Notes: generated by a model from the sequence alone, not told the origin. A DNA stretch of 64,000 bases from an uncultured Christensenella sp. (GCA_910578065.1 CAJTPB010000002.1:62001-126000), one strand, 5' to 3'; positions 1-8,864 are shown, numbered from the stretch's first letter. Program-made: numbers and translations.

Positions 1-1272
1 CCCGTAATCATTGCGCCGCTGTTCGCGGTTTCCCTTAGCTTATACTTAAAAAAAGCGCACGCGTTGTTTAAGGAAATACGCGCAGGGTATTCCGAACTCA
101 ATCTTGCCGTGCAAGAAAACATCGGCGCGGTGCGCATTGTTCGTTCGTTTGCGGGGGAAGAAACGGAGATGCGGAAATTCGACGCAGGCAACCGCAAAGT
201 GCAGCAATTAAACGACGATCAGATAAAATTGACGGCAAAATACAATTCCGTATTTACCGCGTTTCAGCAAATCGGCTATGTGGGAACGGTGATTGCGGCA
301 ACGCTGTTGGTGTTAAGCGGACAAATTTATTTGGGTGCGCTGACCGCGGCGACCACTTACGTTACTAAAATTATATCGCACATTACGCAAATCAGCCGTT
401 CGTGCTTTGCAATGCAAAATCAACTCGTTTCGGGCGGGCGGTTGCAGCGGTTTTTAAACGAAACGGGCAGGGTGCCCGATTATCCCTCGTCGCTTGTTCC
501 TTCCCGCCGTCCCGATATACAATTACAAGACGTCGGTCTTGTTTTGGGCGAAAAGCAGGTGCTTTCGCATATTTGTTTGAATATCCCTTACGGAAAAAAG
601 GTGGGGATCATGGGTGGAACGGGCAGCGGAAAATCCGCGCTTGTAAAATCGCTTAGCCGTATTTACGACGTTACTTCGGGCGAAATTTTATTAGACGGAA
701 AGAACATAAAAGAATATTCGCTCGACGCGCTGCGGGCGGAATTTTCGTACGTATTTCAAGACGTGTTTTTGTTTTCTAACACGGTCGATGCGAACATTGC
801 GTTTGCGCAGCCCGAATGCGACGAACAGACCGTGCTTCGCGCCGCGGAAACGGCGCAGGCGGCGCGCTTCATCGAACATTTGGAAAGCGGGTATCAAACG
901 ATCGTAGGGGAGCGCGGTTTGGGGCTTTCGGGCGGGCAGAAACAGCGCGTTTCCATTGCCCGCGCTCTTGTAAAAAACGCGCCCGTTATGATTTTAGACG
1001 ACGCTTCTTCCGCCCTCGACATGGCGACGGAACGGCGGGTGCTTTCCTCTTTAAAAGCGGAAGCTCCCGAACAGACGCTCATCATTGTGGCGCACCGCGT
1101 TTCTTCCGTGTTGGATTGCGACGAAATTTTGTATCTGCGCGACGGGGAAGTGTTGGAACGGGGCACGGCGCGCGAACTCATCGAACAAAACGGCGCGTTT
1201 GCGGCGGTGTACCGCATGCAGACGAGCGACTGTCAGTTAGACGACTCCTCTTACGGAAAGGAGGAACTGTAA
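1..1272 (+). CDS. ABC exporter, fused permease/ATPase, subunit 1 (5' end cut)
   Basis: This frame is open from base 1, so the start codon and first membrane segments lie outside the window; the TTG at 64 is only an internal codon. The visible part is the end of a type IV exporter membrane domain followed by an ATPase domain. Walker A GGTGSGKS is at 613-636, signature LSGGQKQR at 925-948, and Walker B ILDDASSALD near 985-1020. The residue after the Walker B Asp is Asp instead of the catalytic Glu, which marks the degenerate half of a heterodimeric exporter. The stop TAA overlaps the ATG of the next gene by one base, so the two subunits are translationally coupled. Substrate unknown: this family exports lipids, peptides or drugs. 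Confidence 0.93.
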   Translation, partial: PVIIAPLFAVSLSLYLKKAHALFKEIRAGYSELNLAVQENIGAVRIVRSFAGEETEMRKFDAGNRKVQQLNDDQIKLTAKYNSVFTAFQQIGYVGTVIAATLLVLSGQIYLGALTAATTYVTKIISHITQISRSCFAMQNQLVSGGRLQRFLNETGRVPDYPSSLVPSRRPDIQLQDVGLVLGEKQVLSHICLNIPYGKKVGIMGGTGSGKSALVKSLSRIYDVTSGEILLDGKNIKEYSLDALRAEFSYVFQDVFLFSNTVDANIAFAQPECDEQTVLRAAETAQAARFIEHLESGYQTIVGERGLGLSGGQKQRVSIARALVKNAPVMILDDASSALDMATERRVLSSLKAEAPEQTLIIVAHRVSSVLDCDEILYLRDGEVLERGTARELIEQNGAFAAVYRMQTSDCQLDDSSYGKEEL

Positions 1273-3071
1273 TGCAGCGCAACACCTATTTTATGGACGA
1301 GGTGATCACCAACGATAAGTTGGACGTTCGCTATTTAAAACGGTTGCTTTCCCGCTTGCTTCCGCGCAAAAAGGCGTTTTTTACGGCGCTTATCCTGTTG
1401 GCGCTTTCTTCCGTCGTTGCGTTGCTTCCTCCCGTGCTCATTCGCGAGATCGTAGAGCGAGTGATCCCCGCCGAAGAGGGAAAAATGCGTATGTTCGCGC
1501 TGTACACGGCGGGGCTGGGCGTACTGGGCGTGCTGACTGCGGTATTGCCTTACTTCCATAAAAAGATCATGGGCGTTTTGGGGAACGGGATCATTGCCGA
1601 AGTGCGGCGGGAAATCTTTTACCGCTTGCAGGAACTTCCTTTCGAATATTACGATGCCCGCCCCGCGGGGAAAATTTCCATCCGCGTGACCGATTATATC
1701 AACGAACTGACCGACTTTTTTACCGAATACCTATTGAATTTTATCGTAGATCTGTTGAAAATTTTCGTGGGTACGGTGTTTATGTTGGTGATGAGTCCGC
1801 TGTTGACCGCCGTCGTATACGCCGCGATCGTTCCGCTTACCGTTTGCATTTTTCTGTTAAAACGGGCGATCCGCAAACTTTACCGCTACCAGCGGGCGAA
1901 AAGTTCCAACCGCAACGCTTTTATCGTCGAATCGATCATGGGCGAAAAGGTGATCAAAAACAATAACCGCTCGCAGTACAACCGCGACGTTTACCGCGTA
2001 TTGCAAGACGACTGCGCAAAAACGTGGATGCGCATTGTGCGGCGGAACGAACTGAACGCGCCCGTTTCGGAAATATTTTGGAATTTGGGAACGCTGCTCA
2101 TTTATACCGTTGCGCTTGCGTTGATTTACGGCGGAAACGCCGCAATGGCGGGCACGGTGATCGCCTTTTTGCTGTACATGGGGCTTTGTTCGGAGCCGTT
2201 TATGCAGATTTCCGCCATTATGCAGCAGCTCGCGCAGGTATCGGCGAATCTCGAACGCATTTATGAAACGGTGGACGCGCCCGCAACCATCTGCGATAAA
2301 AAAGACGCCGTTGTGCTGAACGCGATCGAAGGGCGGGTAGATTTCGACGGAGTGACGTTCGGATACGACGAAGGGATCAACGTGCTCGAAAATTTCGATC
2401 TGCACGTAGCGGCGGGCGAAAAAATCGCGCTGGTAGGACCGACCGGCGCGGGCAAAACGACGGTGATCAACCTGCTTACCCGCTTTTACGACGTAAACGG
2501 GGGAAGCGTTCGGATAGACGGAAACGACGTGCGCGACGTAACGCTGCGTTCTCTTCGCAAAGAAATCGGCGTGCTGATGCAGGAAACGTTTATTTTTAAG
2601 GGGAGCGTGCTCGACAATATCCGTTACGGCACTCCCGAAGCGACGGATGAAGAATGTATTGCGGCGGCGGAAAAAATCTGCGCCGACCGCGTGGCAAAAC
2701 GGCTTCCGAACGGATATCATACTCTGCTCGGGGAACGGGGGGAGGGGCTTTCCGCAGGGGAAAGACAGCTGATATCGTTTGCGCGCATTGTACTGAAAAA
2801 TCCCAAAATCGTAATTTTGGACGAAGCGACTTCTTCCATCGATTCGGAAACGGAACTTTTGATCCAGTCCGCGCTCGATACGGTGCTGGCGGGGAAAACT
2901 GCGTTTATCGTGGCGCACCGCCTTTCTACCATTCGCAAGGCGGATCGCATTTTGTATATTGCGGATAAGGGAATTGCCGAACAGGGCTCGCACGAAGCGT
3001 TGATGAAGTTAAAGGGCAGATATTATTCCTTAAACGGCAGAACGGTTGACAATTCCCGTGCAAAAGTTTAA
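1272..3071 (+). CDS. ABC exporter, fused permease/ATPase, subunit 2
   Basis: This 599-residue half-transporter has an N-terminal six-helix exporter domain (about residues 40-340) and a C-terminal ATPase. Walker A GPTGAGKT is at residues 389-396. The signature is altered (LSAGER instead of LSGGQ, residue 493 on). Walker B ILDEATSSID carries the catalytic Glu. With subunit 1 it should form a heterodimer with one complete ATP site (this Walker B, partner LSGGQ) and one degenerate site (partner Asp, this LSAGE), as in TM287/288-type exporters. The ATG at 1272 is chosen because it overlaps the partner stop codon and follows a GGAGG site; the frame runs further upstream only by chance. Confidence 0.93.
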   Translation: MQRNTYFMDEVITNDKLDVRYLKRLLSRLLPRKKAFFTALILLALSSVVALLPPVLIREIVERVIPAEEGKMRMFALYTAGLGVLGVLTAVLPYFHKKIMGVLGNGIIAEVRREIFYRLQELPFEYYDARPAGKISIRVTDYINELTDFFTEYLLNFIVDLLKIFVGTVFMLVMSPLLTAVVYAAIVPLTVCIFLLKRAIRKLYRYQRAKSSNRNAFIVESIMGEKVIKNNNRSQYNRDVYRVLQDDCAKTWMRIVRRNELNAPVSEIFWNLGTLLIYTVALALIYGGNAAMAGTVIAFLLYMGLCSEPFMQISAIMQQLAQVSANLERIYETVDAPATICDKKDAVVLNAIEGRVDFDGVTFGYDEGINVLENFDLHVAAGEKIALVGPTGAGKTTVINLLTRFYDVNGGSVRIDGNDVRDVTLRSLRKEIGVLMQETFIFKGSVLDNIRYGTPEATDEECIAAAEKICADRVAKRLPNGYHTLLGERGEGLSAGERQLISFARIVLKNPKIVILDEATSSIDSETELLIQSALDTVLAGKTAFIVAHRLSTIRKADRILYIADKGIAEQGSHEALMKLKGRYYSLNGRTVDNSRAKV

Positions 3072-3074
3072 AAT
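3046..3074 (+). promoter_or_regulatory. Sigma-A promoter for mrp
   Basis: TTGACA at 3046-3051, a 17-bp spacer, and TAAAAT at 3069-3074. It lies over the last codons of the ABC gene and gives mrp its own start about 20 bases before its ATG. Confidence 0.7.
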
Positions 3075-3101
3075 AAAGGAAAAACTTTCGGAGCAAAAAA
3101 T

Positions 3102-3950
3102 ATGTCTGATCAGTGTACGCACGACTGTTCCTCTTGCAGCAGTAATTGCGGTTCGCGCAAAAAACAGTCGCTTATCAAACCTTTGCGCAAAGGTTCGCGC
3201 GTAAAGCGTGTGATCGCCGTTGCAAGCGGAAAGGGGGGCGTGGGGAAATCGCTTACCGCGGCGCTTCTTGCCGTACGCGCACGCGCGCGGGGGTATAAAG
3301 TCGCTTTGCTCGACGCGGACGTTACGGGACCTTCCGCGCCCAAACTGTTCGGCGTGCACGAACGCGCGCGGGGAACGGACGGGGAAATTTATCCCGTTTC
3401 TTCGGCGGGCGGAATCGATTTAATGTCTATGAATTTGTTGTTGGAGCACGAAGACGATCCCGTTATTTGGCGCGGTTCGCTGATCGCAGGCGCGGCGGTG
3501 CAATTTTGGACGGACGTCGTATGGGAAGATATCGACTATATGTTTATCGACATGCCGCCCGGAACGGGCGACGTGCCCCTTTCCGTATTTCAAAGCATTC
3601 CGTTAAGCGGCATTGTCGTTGTTACCACGCCGCAGGATCTGGTCGAAATGATCGTAGGAAAAGCGGTGCACATGGCAAAGATGATGAACGTACCCATATT
3701 GGGATTGGTCGAAAACATGAGCTTTTTTGCCTGCTCCGATTGCGGAAAGATATTCGAACCGTTCGGCAAAAGCAAGGCGGAATCGCTTGCGAAAAAGCAT
3801 AACATTCCCGCGTGCGCGCGTATGCCGCTCGATCCCGAACTCGCCCGTCTTGCGGACGAAGGGAAGATCGAACAGGCAGAAACAGATCGGTTAAGCGAGA
3901 TTTTTTTGCAAATCGAAAACGCGCGCGAAATCAAAGATTTTCTTCCATAA
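3102..3950 (+). CDS. mrp: Mrp/NBP35-family iron-sulfur carrier ATPase
   Basis: This 282-residue soluble ATPase should carry and deliver [4Fe-4S] clusters to apoproteins. The deviant Walker A GKGGVGKS is at residues 43-50 and the switch DMPPGTGD lies near residue 150. A CSDC motif near residue 210 matches the CxxC through which Mrp dimers bridge a cluster. The first 20 residues hold five cysteines, an N-terminal extension often seen in clostridial Mrp proteins that may bind an additional cluster. GGAG precedes the ATG. It sits after the exporter genes but has its own promoter, and a strong hairpin ends the transcript, so it is probably also expressed alone. Confidence 0.93.
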   Translation: MSDQCTHDCSSCSSNCGSRKKQSLIKPLRKGSRVKRVIAVASGKGGVGKSLTAALLAVRARARGYKVALLDADVTGPSAPKLFGVHERARGTDGEIYPVSSAGGIDLMSMNLLLEHEDDPVIWRGSLIAGAAVQFWTDVVWEDIDYMFIDMPPGTGDVPLSVFQSIPLSGIVVVTTPQDLVEMIVGKAVHMAKMMNVPILGLVENMSFFACSDCGKIFEPFGKSKAESLAKKHNIPACARMPLDPELARLADEGKIEQAETDRLSEIFLQIENAREIKDFLP

Positions 3951-3983
3951 ATACGGCTGTATATTTATAAGTACGCAATCAAT

Positions 3984-4018
3984 AAAAAGGCATAGCTTAA
4001 CGCTATGCCTTTTTGAAT
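3984..4018 (+). terminator. Intrinsic terminator after mrp
   Basis: A 13-bp stem (3984-3996 with 4002-4014) with a 5-base loop; the A/T-rich stem base ends in TTTTT. Confidence 0.88.
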
Positions 4019-4085
4019 CTGTTTGCGGACGCATTAGGCTATTAAAAATTTAGTGAGCTATGAAGGTGTTTCTATATCCGGCAGT

Positions 4086-4114
4086 TTGTCTTAATTTTAT
4101 TTTTATGCTATAAT
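4086..4114 (+). promoter_or_regulatory. Promoter of the YdeI-like gene
   Basis: TTGTCT at 4086-4091, 17-bp spacer, TATAAT at 4109-4114. The following GGAGA site and ATG are also intact, so the broken gene should still be transcribed. Confidence 0.6.
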
Positions 4115-4151
4115 CACTCTAAGATAAACGGTAATTGAACGGAGAATATAA

Positions 4152-4727
4152 ATGGTAGCGAATAATTTATTAGACGCAAAAAATCGTGATGAATTGCGTC
4201 TATGGCTAATTGAGAATTGCAAAAGGGAAAATGAATGTTGAGTTGTTGTAAAGCGCGGCAGACCGCAAAATGATAATACTTTTTGGTATATCGACGCTGT
4301 TGAAGAAGCTATGTGTTTCGGCTGGATAGACAGTACGGAAAAAAGACTTGATAACGGTATAACTGCGCAAAGATTAGCACCGCGCAAGAAAAATTCTTTA
4401 TGGTCTGAATTAAATAAAGAAAGCTGTCGCAGAATGGAAAAATTAGGGCGAATGACCGATGCAGGGCGAGCGGTTTTGCCGAATATGTCGCCGTTCGATT
4501 TTAAAATTGATAATGATATTTTGACGGCTTTGCAAGCAGATTCGGTCGTTTGGAAAAATTTTTTAAGTTTTCCGCCGCTATATCAGCGTGTCAGAATCGA
4601 TACGATTCAAATTAAGAAAAAACAGCCTGAATTATTTCAAAGCCGATTACAAAAATTTATTGATCACACAAAACAAGGCATATTGTACGGCGAATGGAAC
4701 GATAACGGACGATTGCTTGACTATTAA
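4152..4727 (+). pseudogene. YdeI/OmpD-associated family protein, interrupted by one in-frame TGA
   Basis: Translation from the ATG at 4152, behind a GGAGA site, reads one continuous YdeI-family protein of 191 codons except for TGA at codon 30 (4239-4241). The context is ...NEC-stop-VVVKRGRP..., where the family has a conserved Trp (W-V/L-V), so the change is probably TGG to TGA. The rest, with CFGWIDST and the C-terminal helical region, looks intact. TGA is a normal stop elsewhere here (ackA and the solute-binding protein gene end in it), so this is best read as a recent nonsense mutation or rare read-through. The gene is clearly more AT-rich than its neighbours and is bracketed by terminators, which suggests horizontal gain. 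The molecular function of YdeI-like proteins is poorly known. Confidence 0.8.
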
Positions 4728-4760
4728 GTTTCAATTTATCTCTCTGATAATTTGCAGTAA

Positions 4761-4793
4761 AAAGCTCTCGAACATATTGTTCGAGAGCTTTTT
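4761..4793. terminator. Bidirectional terminator
   Basis: A perfect 14-bp stem (4761-4774 with 4778-4791) and 3-base loop, with A and T tracts on either side. It serves the + strand YdeI-like gene and the converging DUF1508 gene. Confidence 0.9.
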
Positions 4794-4816
4794 GCCGATT
4801 CTTAAAAATTCGTTTT

Positions 4817-6112
4817 TTATTCTTCTTCCGCAATTTCGACGGAAGCGGTTACCGCAAAGTGCTTGGTCGATTCGATCGCGTTTTCGCACCGTGTGCGCGT
4901 TTTGTAGTCCGCGCCGAGAGATAACAGCTGTCCGTTTGCGTTTAACAGTTGGAAAATGAAATCGCCCATCTTCGTTTGAATAATGCGGAAGTTTCCTTTT
5001 TCAATGTTGCTTTTGTACGTTTTTAAGCCGTTCCGCGCGCCCGAAAGGGAAGAGTATTCGCCGCTCGTAAGCATTTTTTCGCCGTTGGAAGCGCGCAATT
5101 CGAACACGTATTTTCCGTTTACCGTGCGGAAGATCCATTTTCCGCTGTAAGGGGAAGCGTTTTCATCTTTTTCTTCCGCCATTTTCTTTGCGGGAGCGGG
5201 CTTCTTTTCCGCCGCGGGTTTTTCCGCTTTCTTTGTAGGCTTTTTGGCGGGAGCGGATTTCGCTTCTTCCTTTGCTGCATTTTCAACGGGTTTCACTTCG
5301 GCGGTTTTTTCCGCTTTCTTCGCGGGCTTTTTGGCGGGAGCGGGTTTCGCTTCTTCCTTTTCCTTATTCTCTACGGGTTTCGCTTCGGTAGGTTTTTCCG
5401 CTTTTTTAACAGGTTTTTTCGTGGAAGCGGGCTTCGCTTCTTCTTTTGCCGCATTTTCAACGGGTTTCGCTTCGGCAGGTTTTTCCGCTTTCTTCGCGGG
5501 TTTTTTGGCGGAAGCGGGCTTCGCTTCTTCTTTCACCGTATTTTCTGCCGATTTTTCCGCTGCGGGTTTATTCGCTTTTTTGGCAGGCTTCTTCGCGGGA
5601 ACGGGTTTGATTTCTTCTTGCGCCGAAGTATCGGCGGGGTTCTCTTCCGCAACGCTTTCTTGTTGGGCGGGCGGTTCGTTTTCTTCGTCCATAGCCGCAG
5701 GCGCCTGTTCGGGCGTATCTTGTTCCGGCTGCGCTCTGTCTTCCGCGCGCGCGTTTAAAACGGGCGGCGCATCCCAAACGGGCGTTTCTTCCCGTTCCTG
5801 TTCGGCGGGCGCTTCCTCCCATACGGGAAGGGGTGCGTTTTCTTCCTCGGCCGCTTCTTCCGTGACCGACGGTTCCGCTTCCGCAGTTTCCGCAATCGGT
5901 TCCGCTTGCGTTTCCTGCAACGGCGCCGCGGGCTCTTCCGCCGTATTTACTTTTTCGGCGCGCGCCTTTTTCCGCGCTTTTACGCCAGTAACGATCATCG
6001 CAACGAACACCGCTGCGATCAGCACGAGGATCGCGCCCAATACAATAGTAAGTGCAAGGTTATCTTTCAGATAATTCGCCGTTTCACCGGCATTTATCAT
6101 AGCGTATATCAT
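4817..6112 (-). CDS. Membrane-anchored DUF1508 (YegP-like) protein with Lys/Pro/Ala repeats
   Basis: A 431-residue protein. Residues 20-43 form one hydrophobic helix followed by a basic stretch, so the rest is probably cytoplasmic. Residues 55-165 are acidic and low in complexity. From residue 166 there are about five copies of a 29-residue unit rich in Lys, Ala and Pro (core PAKKPAKKAEKP). The C-terminus (about residues 325-425) holds two DUF1508 units, seen as GKYVFELRASNGE and GDFIFQLLNANGQ. AAGGAG stands 11 bases before the ATG. DUF1508/YegP is a small fold of unknown role, usually free-standing. The charged linker resembles spacers of nucleic-acid- or wall-binding proteins; function not assigned. 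Confidence 0.85.
   Translation of the reverse strand: MIYAMINAGETANYLKDNLALTIVLGAILVLIAAVFVAMIVTGVKARKKARAEKVNTAEEPAAPLQETQAEPIAETAEAEPSVTEEAAEEENAPLPVWEEAPAEQEREETPVWDAPPVLNARAEDRAQPEQDTPEQAPAAMDEENEPPAQQESVAEENPADTSAQEEIKPVPAKKPAKKANKPAAEKSAENTVKEEAKPASAKKPAKKAEKPAEAKPVENAAKEEAKPASTKKPVKKAEKPTEAKPVENKEKEEAKPAPAKKPAKKAEKTAEVKPVENAAKEEAKSAPAKKPTKKAEKPAAEKKPAPAKKMAEEKDENASPYSGKWIFRTVNGKYVFELRASNGEKMLTSGEYSSLSGARNGLKTYKSNIEKGNFRIIQTKMGDFIFQLLNANGQLLSLGADYKTRTRCENAIESTKHFAVTASVEIAEEE
5183..5617 (-). repeat. 87-bp coding tandem repeat, about 5 copies
   Basis: Each 87-bp unit encodes a 29-residue Lys/Ala/Pro/Glu unit; four are complete (5270-5617) and the fifth diverges. The copies differ by scattered substitutions but keep the period, so the array grew by in-frame duplication. 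Confidence 0.8.
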
Positions 6113-6169
6113 TCCTAAACTTCTCCTTTCCTTATTATTCTATCACGCAAAAAGCAATCTGTCAATTCA

Positions 6170-6198
6170 TTGACAAATATTTTGGAAAGAGGTATGAT
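6170..6198 (+). promoter_or_regulatory. Promoter directly abutting its start codon
   Basis: TTGACA at 6170-6175, 17-bp spacer, TATGAT at 6193-6198. The ATG at 6205 falls where transcription should begin (7 bases past the -10), predicting a leaderless mRNA. Confidence 0.7.
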
Positions 6199-6204
6199 AA
6201 TCGT

Positions 6205-7353
6205 ATGAAAAAAATTGCGATTATCGGGGGCGGCGCTTCGGGAATGGCGTGCGCCGTTTTCCTTGCAAGGGAAGGGCGGTATCACGTTTCCGTATACGAA
6301 TCGGGCGAGCGTTTGGGTAAAAAACTTTCCGCCACGGGCAACGGACAGGGCAACGTTACCAATATCAATATGAATGCGAGCTATTATTTTTCCGACGACG
6401 GGGAAAAAGTGGGGCGCGCGCTTGCCCGTTTCGGCGCGGAAGAAACGGTTGCGTTTTTACAGACGATGGGCGGCATTTTTTTGCCCGATGCGCGCGGCAG
6501 AGTTTACCCTGCGGGCAGGCAGGCTTCCGCCGTAACCGATTTGTTCCGTACAGAACTTGCCCGCCTAAACGTAAACGTAAAAACGGGCGCGCGGATCGCA
6601 AAAATCGAGGGGTTCGACAACTTCCGTTTATCTTATGCGGGCGGGGAAGAAAAGGTTTCCGCCGTCGTTTTATGCGCGGGGGGGATGGCTGCGCCTGAAT
6701 TCGGAACGGACGGAAACGGGTATCGGCTTGCTGCCGCCTTCGGGCATACCGTTACGGAATGCACGCCCGCGCTTGTAAAATTAAAGTGCGACAGTTCGCT
6801 TGTGCGCGGATTAAAGGGGATTCGGGTAGACGCAAATTTAAAACTCTTTCGCGGCAAGCGCGAAGTCGCTTTCGCGCGGGGGGATCTGCTGTTTACCGAA
6901 GGGGGATTATCGGGCGACGCGGTGTTCCGCATTTCCTCTTATGCAAAAGAGGGCGACGTGCTTAAACTCGATTTCCTGCCCGACGTATCTCGCGAGCGGG
7001 CGGCGCAGGCGATCGGCGCAAAAGCAGGCGCGGAATGCCTTCTTTGCGTGGTAAATAACGGTTTGGGGCGCGCGCTTTTTAAACGGGCGCAGGGGAATAA
7101 AACCGAATTGCTTACGCTGTTAAAGGAATTTCCCGTTCCGGTAACGGGTACGTTCGGCTTCCGCAATGCGCAAGTAACGAAGGGCGGCATCCCCCTTTCG
7201 GAAACGGATGAATTTTTGCAAAGCGTAAAGCGTAAAGGCTTGTATTTTGCGGGGGAAATTTTGAACGTAGACGGCGCGTGCGGCGGGTACAATTTGCAGT
7301 GGGCGTTTACGTCTGCCTATACGGTTGCGGAGGGGATAAAACGGTGCTTTTAA
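6205..7353 (+). CDS. BaiN/YhiN (HI0933)-family FAD-dependent oxidoreductase
   Basis: A 382-residue flavoprotein. The Rossmann FAD-binding motif is at the very N-terminus (IGGGASGMACAVF), and the C-terminus carries the family's closing FAD motif (GEILNVDGACGGYNLQWA). Members include BaiN-type bile-acid and aminoacetone oxidase-like annotations, but the true substrate is usually unknown. The start is fixed by the promoter and by the Rossmann strand beginning at residue 4. It overlaps the next FAD enzyme by 10 bp, so the pair is co-transcribed and may work together. Confidence 0.88.
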   Translation: MKKIAIIGGGASGMACAVFLAREGRYHVSVYESGERLGKKLSATGNGQGNVTNINMNASYYFSDDGEKVGRALARFGAEETVAFLQTMGGIFLPDARGRVYPAGRQASAVTDLFRTELARLNVNVKTGARIAKIEGFDNFRLSYAGGEEKVSAVVLCAGGMAAPEFGTDGNGYRLAAAFGHTVTECTPALVKLKCDSSLVRGLKGIRVDANLKLFRGKREVAFARGDLLFTEGGLSGDAVFRISSYAKEGDVLKLDFLPDVSRERAAQAIGAKAGAECLLCVVNNGLGRALFKRAQGNKTELLTLLKEFPVPVTGTFGFRNAQVTKGGIPLSETDEFLQSVKRKGLYFAGEILNVDGACGGYNLQWAFTSAYTVAEGIKRCF

Positions 7354-8864
7354 AGCTGAACAATTTAATTTTGCGTCCGCACCAAAAGGAAAGCGCGCTT
7401 GTAAAGCTGTGCGAAAAAAAGCTGCGCGCGCCCTGCGCATATATGAAGATTTTGCGCAAGTCGTTAGACGCGCGCGACAAAGCGGATATCCGTTGGGTGT
7501 ACACGGTGGAATGTTCGGAAAAACCGCAGAAAAAAGAGGAGCGCGTTTTTCCGAAAATCACAAAAGAAGCGCCCGAAATTTACGTTGCGGGCAGCGGACC
7601 CGCGGGGCTGTTTTGCGCGATCCGCTTGCTGGAATACGGCTTTCGCCCCGTTGTGATAGAGCGGGGAAAGCGGGTGGAAGAGCGCTTGGCGGACGTAACG
7701 GCGTTTCGCGAAGGGGGCGCGCTTTTGCCCGACAGCAACGTGCAGTTCGGCGAAGGGGGCGCGGGAACGTTTTCGGACGGAAAGCTGAACACGCAGACGA
7801 ACGGCGGGTTTAACCGCGAAGTGCTTGAAACGTTCGTGCGGTTCGGCGCGCCGCCCGAGGTTGAGTATTTAGGCAAGCCGCATATCGGCAGCGACAATCT
7901 TGTAAAAGTTGTGGCGAATATGCGCCGCTTTCTTCAAGAGCGGGGCGGGGAAGTGCGGTTTTCTACCGCGCTGACCGATATAGAAATCAAAGAGGGAAAG
8001 CTGACGGCGGTATATTTGAACGGCATGCGGGAGGAAGCAAAGGCGCTTGTGCTTGCCGTGGGGCACAGCGCGCGCGACACCTTCGAAGCGCTGTATGCGC
8101 GCGGGATCCCTATGGAGCAGAAAGAATTTGCGGTAGGGGTAAGGATCGAGCATTTGCAATCCGCAATCGGAAAAGCGCAGTACGGTTCGGGGTATGCCGC
8201 TTTGCCGCCTGCCGATTATAAGCTGGTATCGCACGCGGGCGACCGCGCGGCGTTCACCTTTTGCATGTGCCCGGGCGGGGTGGTCGTGCCTGCCGCTTCC
8301 GAAGAGGGCGGGGTGGTCGTAAACGGCATGAGCGATTATGCGCGCGACGGAAAGAACGCCAATTCCGCGCTCGTCGTGCAGGTGAAAAAAGAGGATTTCC
8401 TCTCCGAACATCCGCTTGCGGGAATTTCCTTTCAGCGCAAGATCGAGCGCGCCGCGTTTGTTTCGGCGGGGAAGAATTACCGCGCGCCCGTTCAGCTTGT
8501 AGGCGATTTCCTTTCGGGAAAAGAAAGTTATTATTTCGGCGAGGTGACGCCCACATATGCGCGGGAAACGGCGTTCGTTCCCCTGCGGGCAGTGCTGCCA
8601 AAGGTTATTTGCGATAACATGGCGTCGGCTTTGCCCGATATGGGCGCAAAGTTAAGCGGGTTTGCCGCATACGAAGCCGTGCTTACGGGCGTGGAATCGC
8701 GCACAAGCTCCCCTTTGCGCATTTTACGGGGGGAGAATATGCAGTCGCCCGCGGCGGAAGGACTGTTTCCGTGCGGGGAAGGGTGCGGATACGCGGGTGG
8801 AATTACGTCCGCCGCGGCAGACGGGTTGCGCATTGCGCAGGCTTTATACCGAAAGTACGCGTAA
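7344..8864 (+). CDS. COG2509-type FAD-dependent dehydrogenase
   Basis: A 506-residue protein starting at GTG 7344, behind GAGGGG and overlapping the end of the previous gene; longer reading to 7278 lies inside that gene. The N-terminal about 80 residues form the small alpha/beta domain of this family (RPHQKE...), followed by GSGPAGLFCAIRLLEYG (FAD) and the glycine-rich SNVQFGEGGAGTFSDGKL stretch. GLFPCGEGCGYAGGITSAA near the end closes the FAD site. Homologues occur through Clostridia as uncharacterised flavoproteins. The reaction is unknown; a redox role with the neighbouring FAD enzyme is plausible. Confidence 0.87.
   Translation: MLLKLNNLILRPHQKESALVKLCEKKLRAPCAYMKILRKSLDARDKADIRWVYTVECSEKPQKKEERVFPKITKEAPEIYVAGSGPAGLFCAIRLLEYGFRPVVIERGKRVEERLADVTAFREGGALLPDSNVQFGEGGAGTFSDGKLNTQTNGGFNREVLETFVRFGAPPEVEYLGKPHIGSDNLVKVVANMRRFLQERGGEVRFSTALTDIEIKEGKLTAVYLNGMREEAKALVLAVGHSARDTFEALYARGIPMEQKEFAVGVRIEHLQSAIGKAQYGSGYAALPPADYKLVSHAGDRAAFTFCMCPGGVVVPAASEEGGVVVNGMSDYARDGKNANSALVVQVKKEDFLSEHPLAGISFQRKIERAAFVSAGKNYRAPVQLVGDFLSGKESYYFGEVTPTYARETAFVPLRAVLPKVICDNMASALPDMGAKLSGFAAYEAVLTGVESRTSSPLRILRGENMQSPAAEGLFPCGEGCGYAGGITSAAADGLRIAQALYRKYA

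Noticed and set aside
4152..4727. Evidence that this genome reads TGA as Trp
   Set aside because: Other genes, including ackA and the solute-binding protein gene, end at TGA where the families end, and Trp is coded by TGG throughout.
5244..6074. A 276-codon + strand frame opposite the DUF1508 gene
   Set aside because: It is a Phe/Ala/Ser/Gly repeat mirroring the Lys/Ala/Pro repeats on the other strand.
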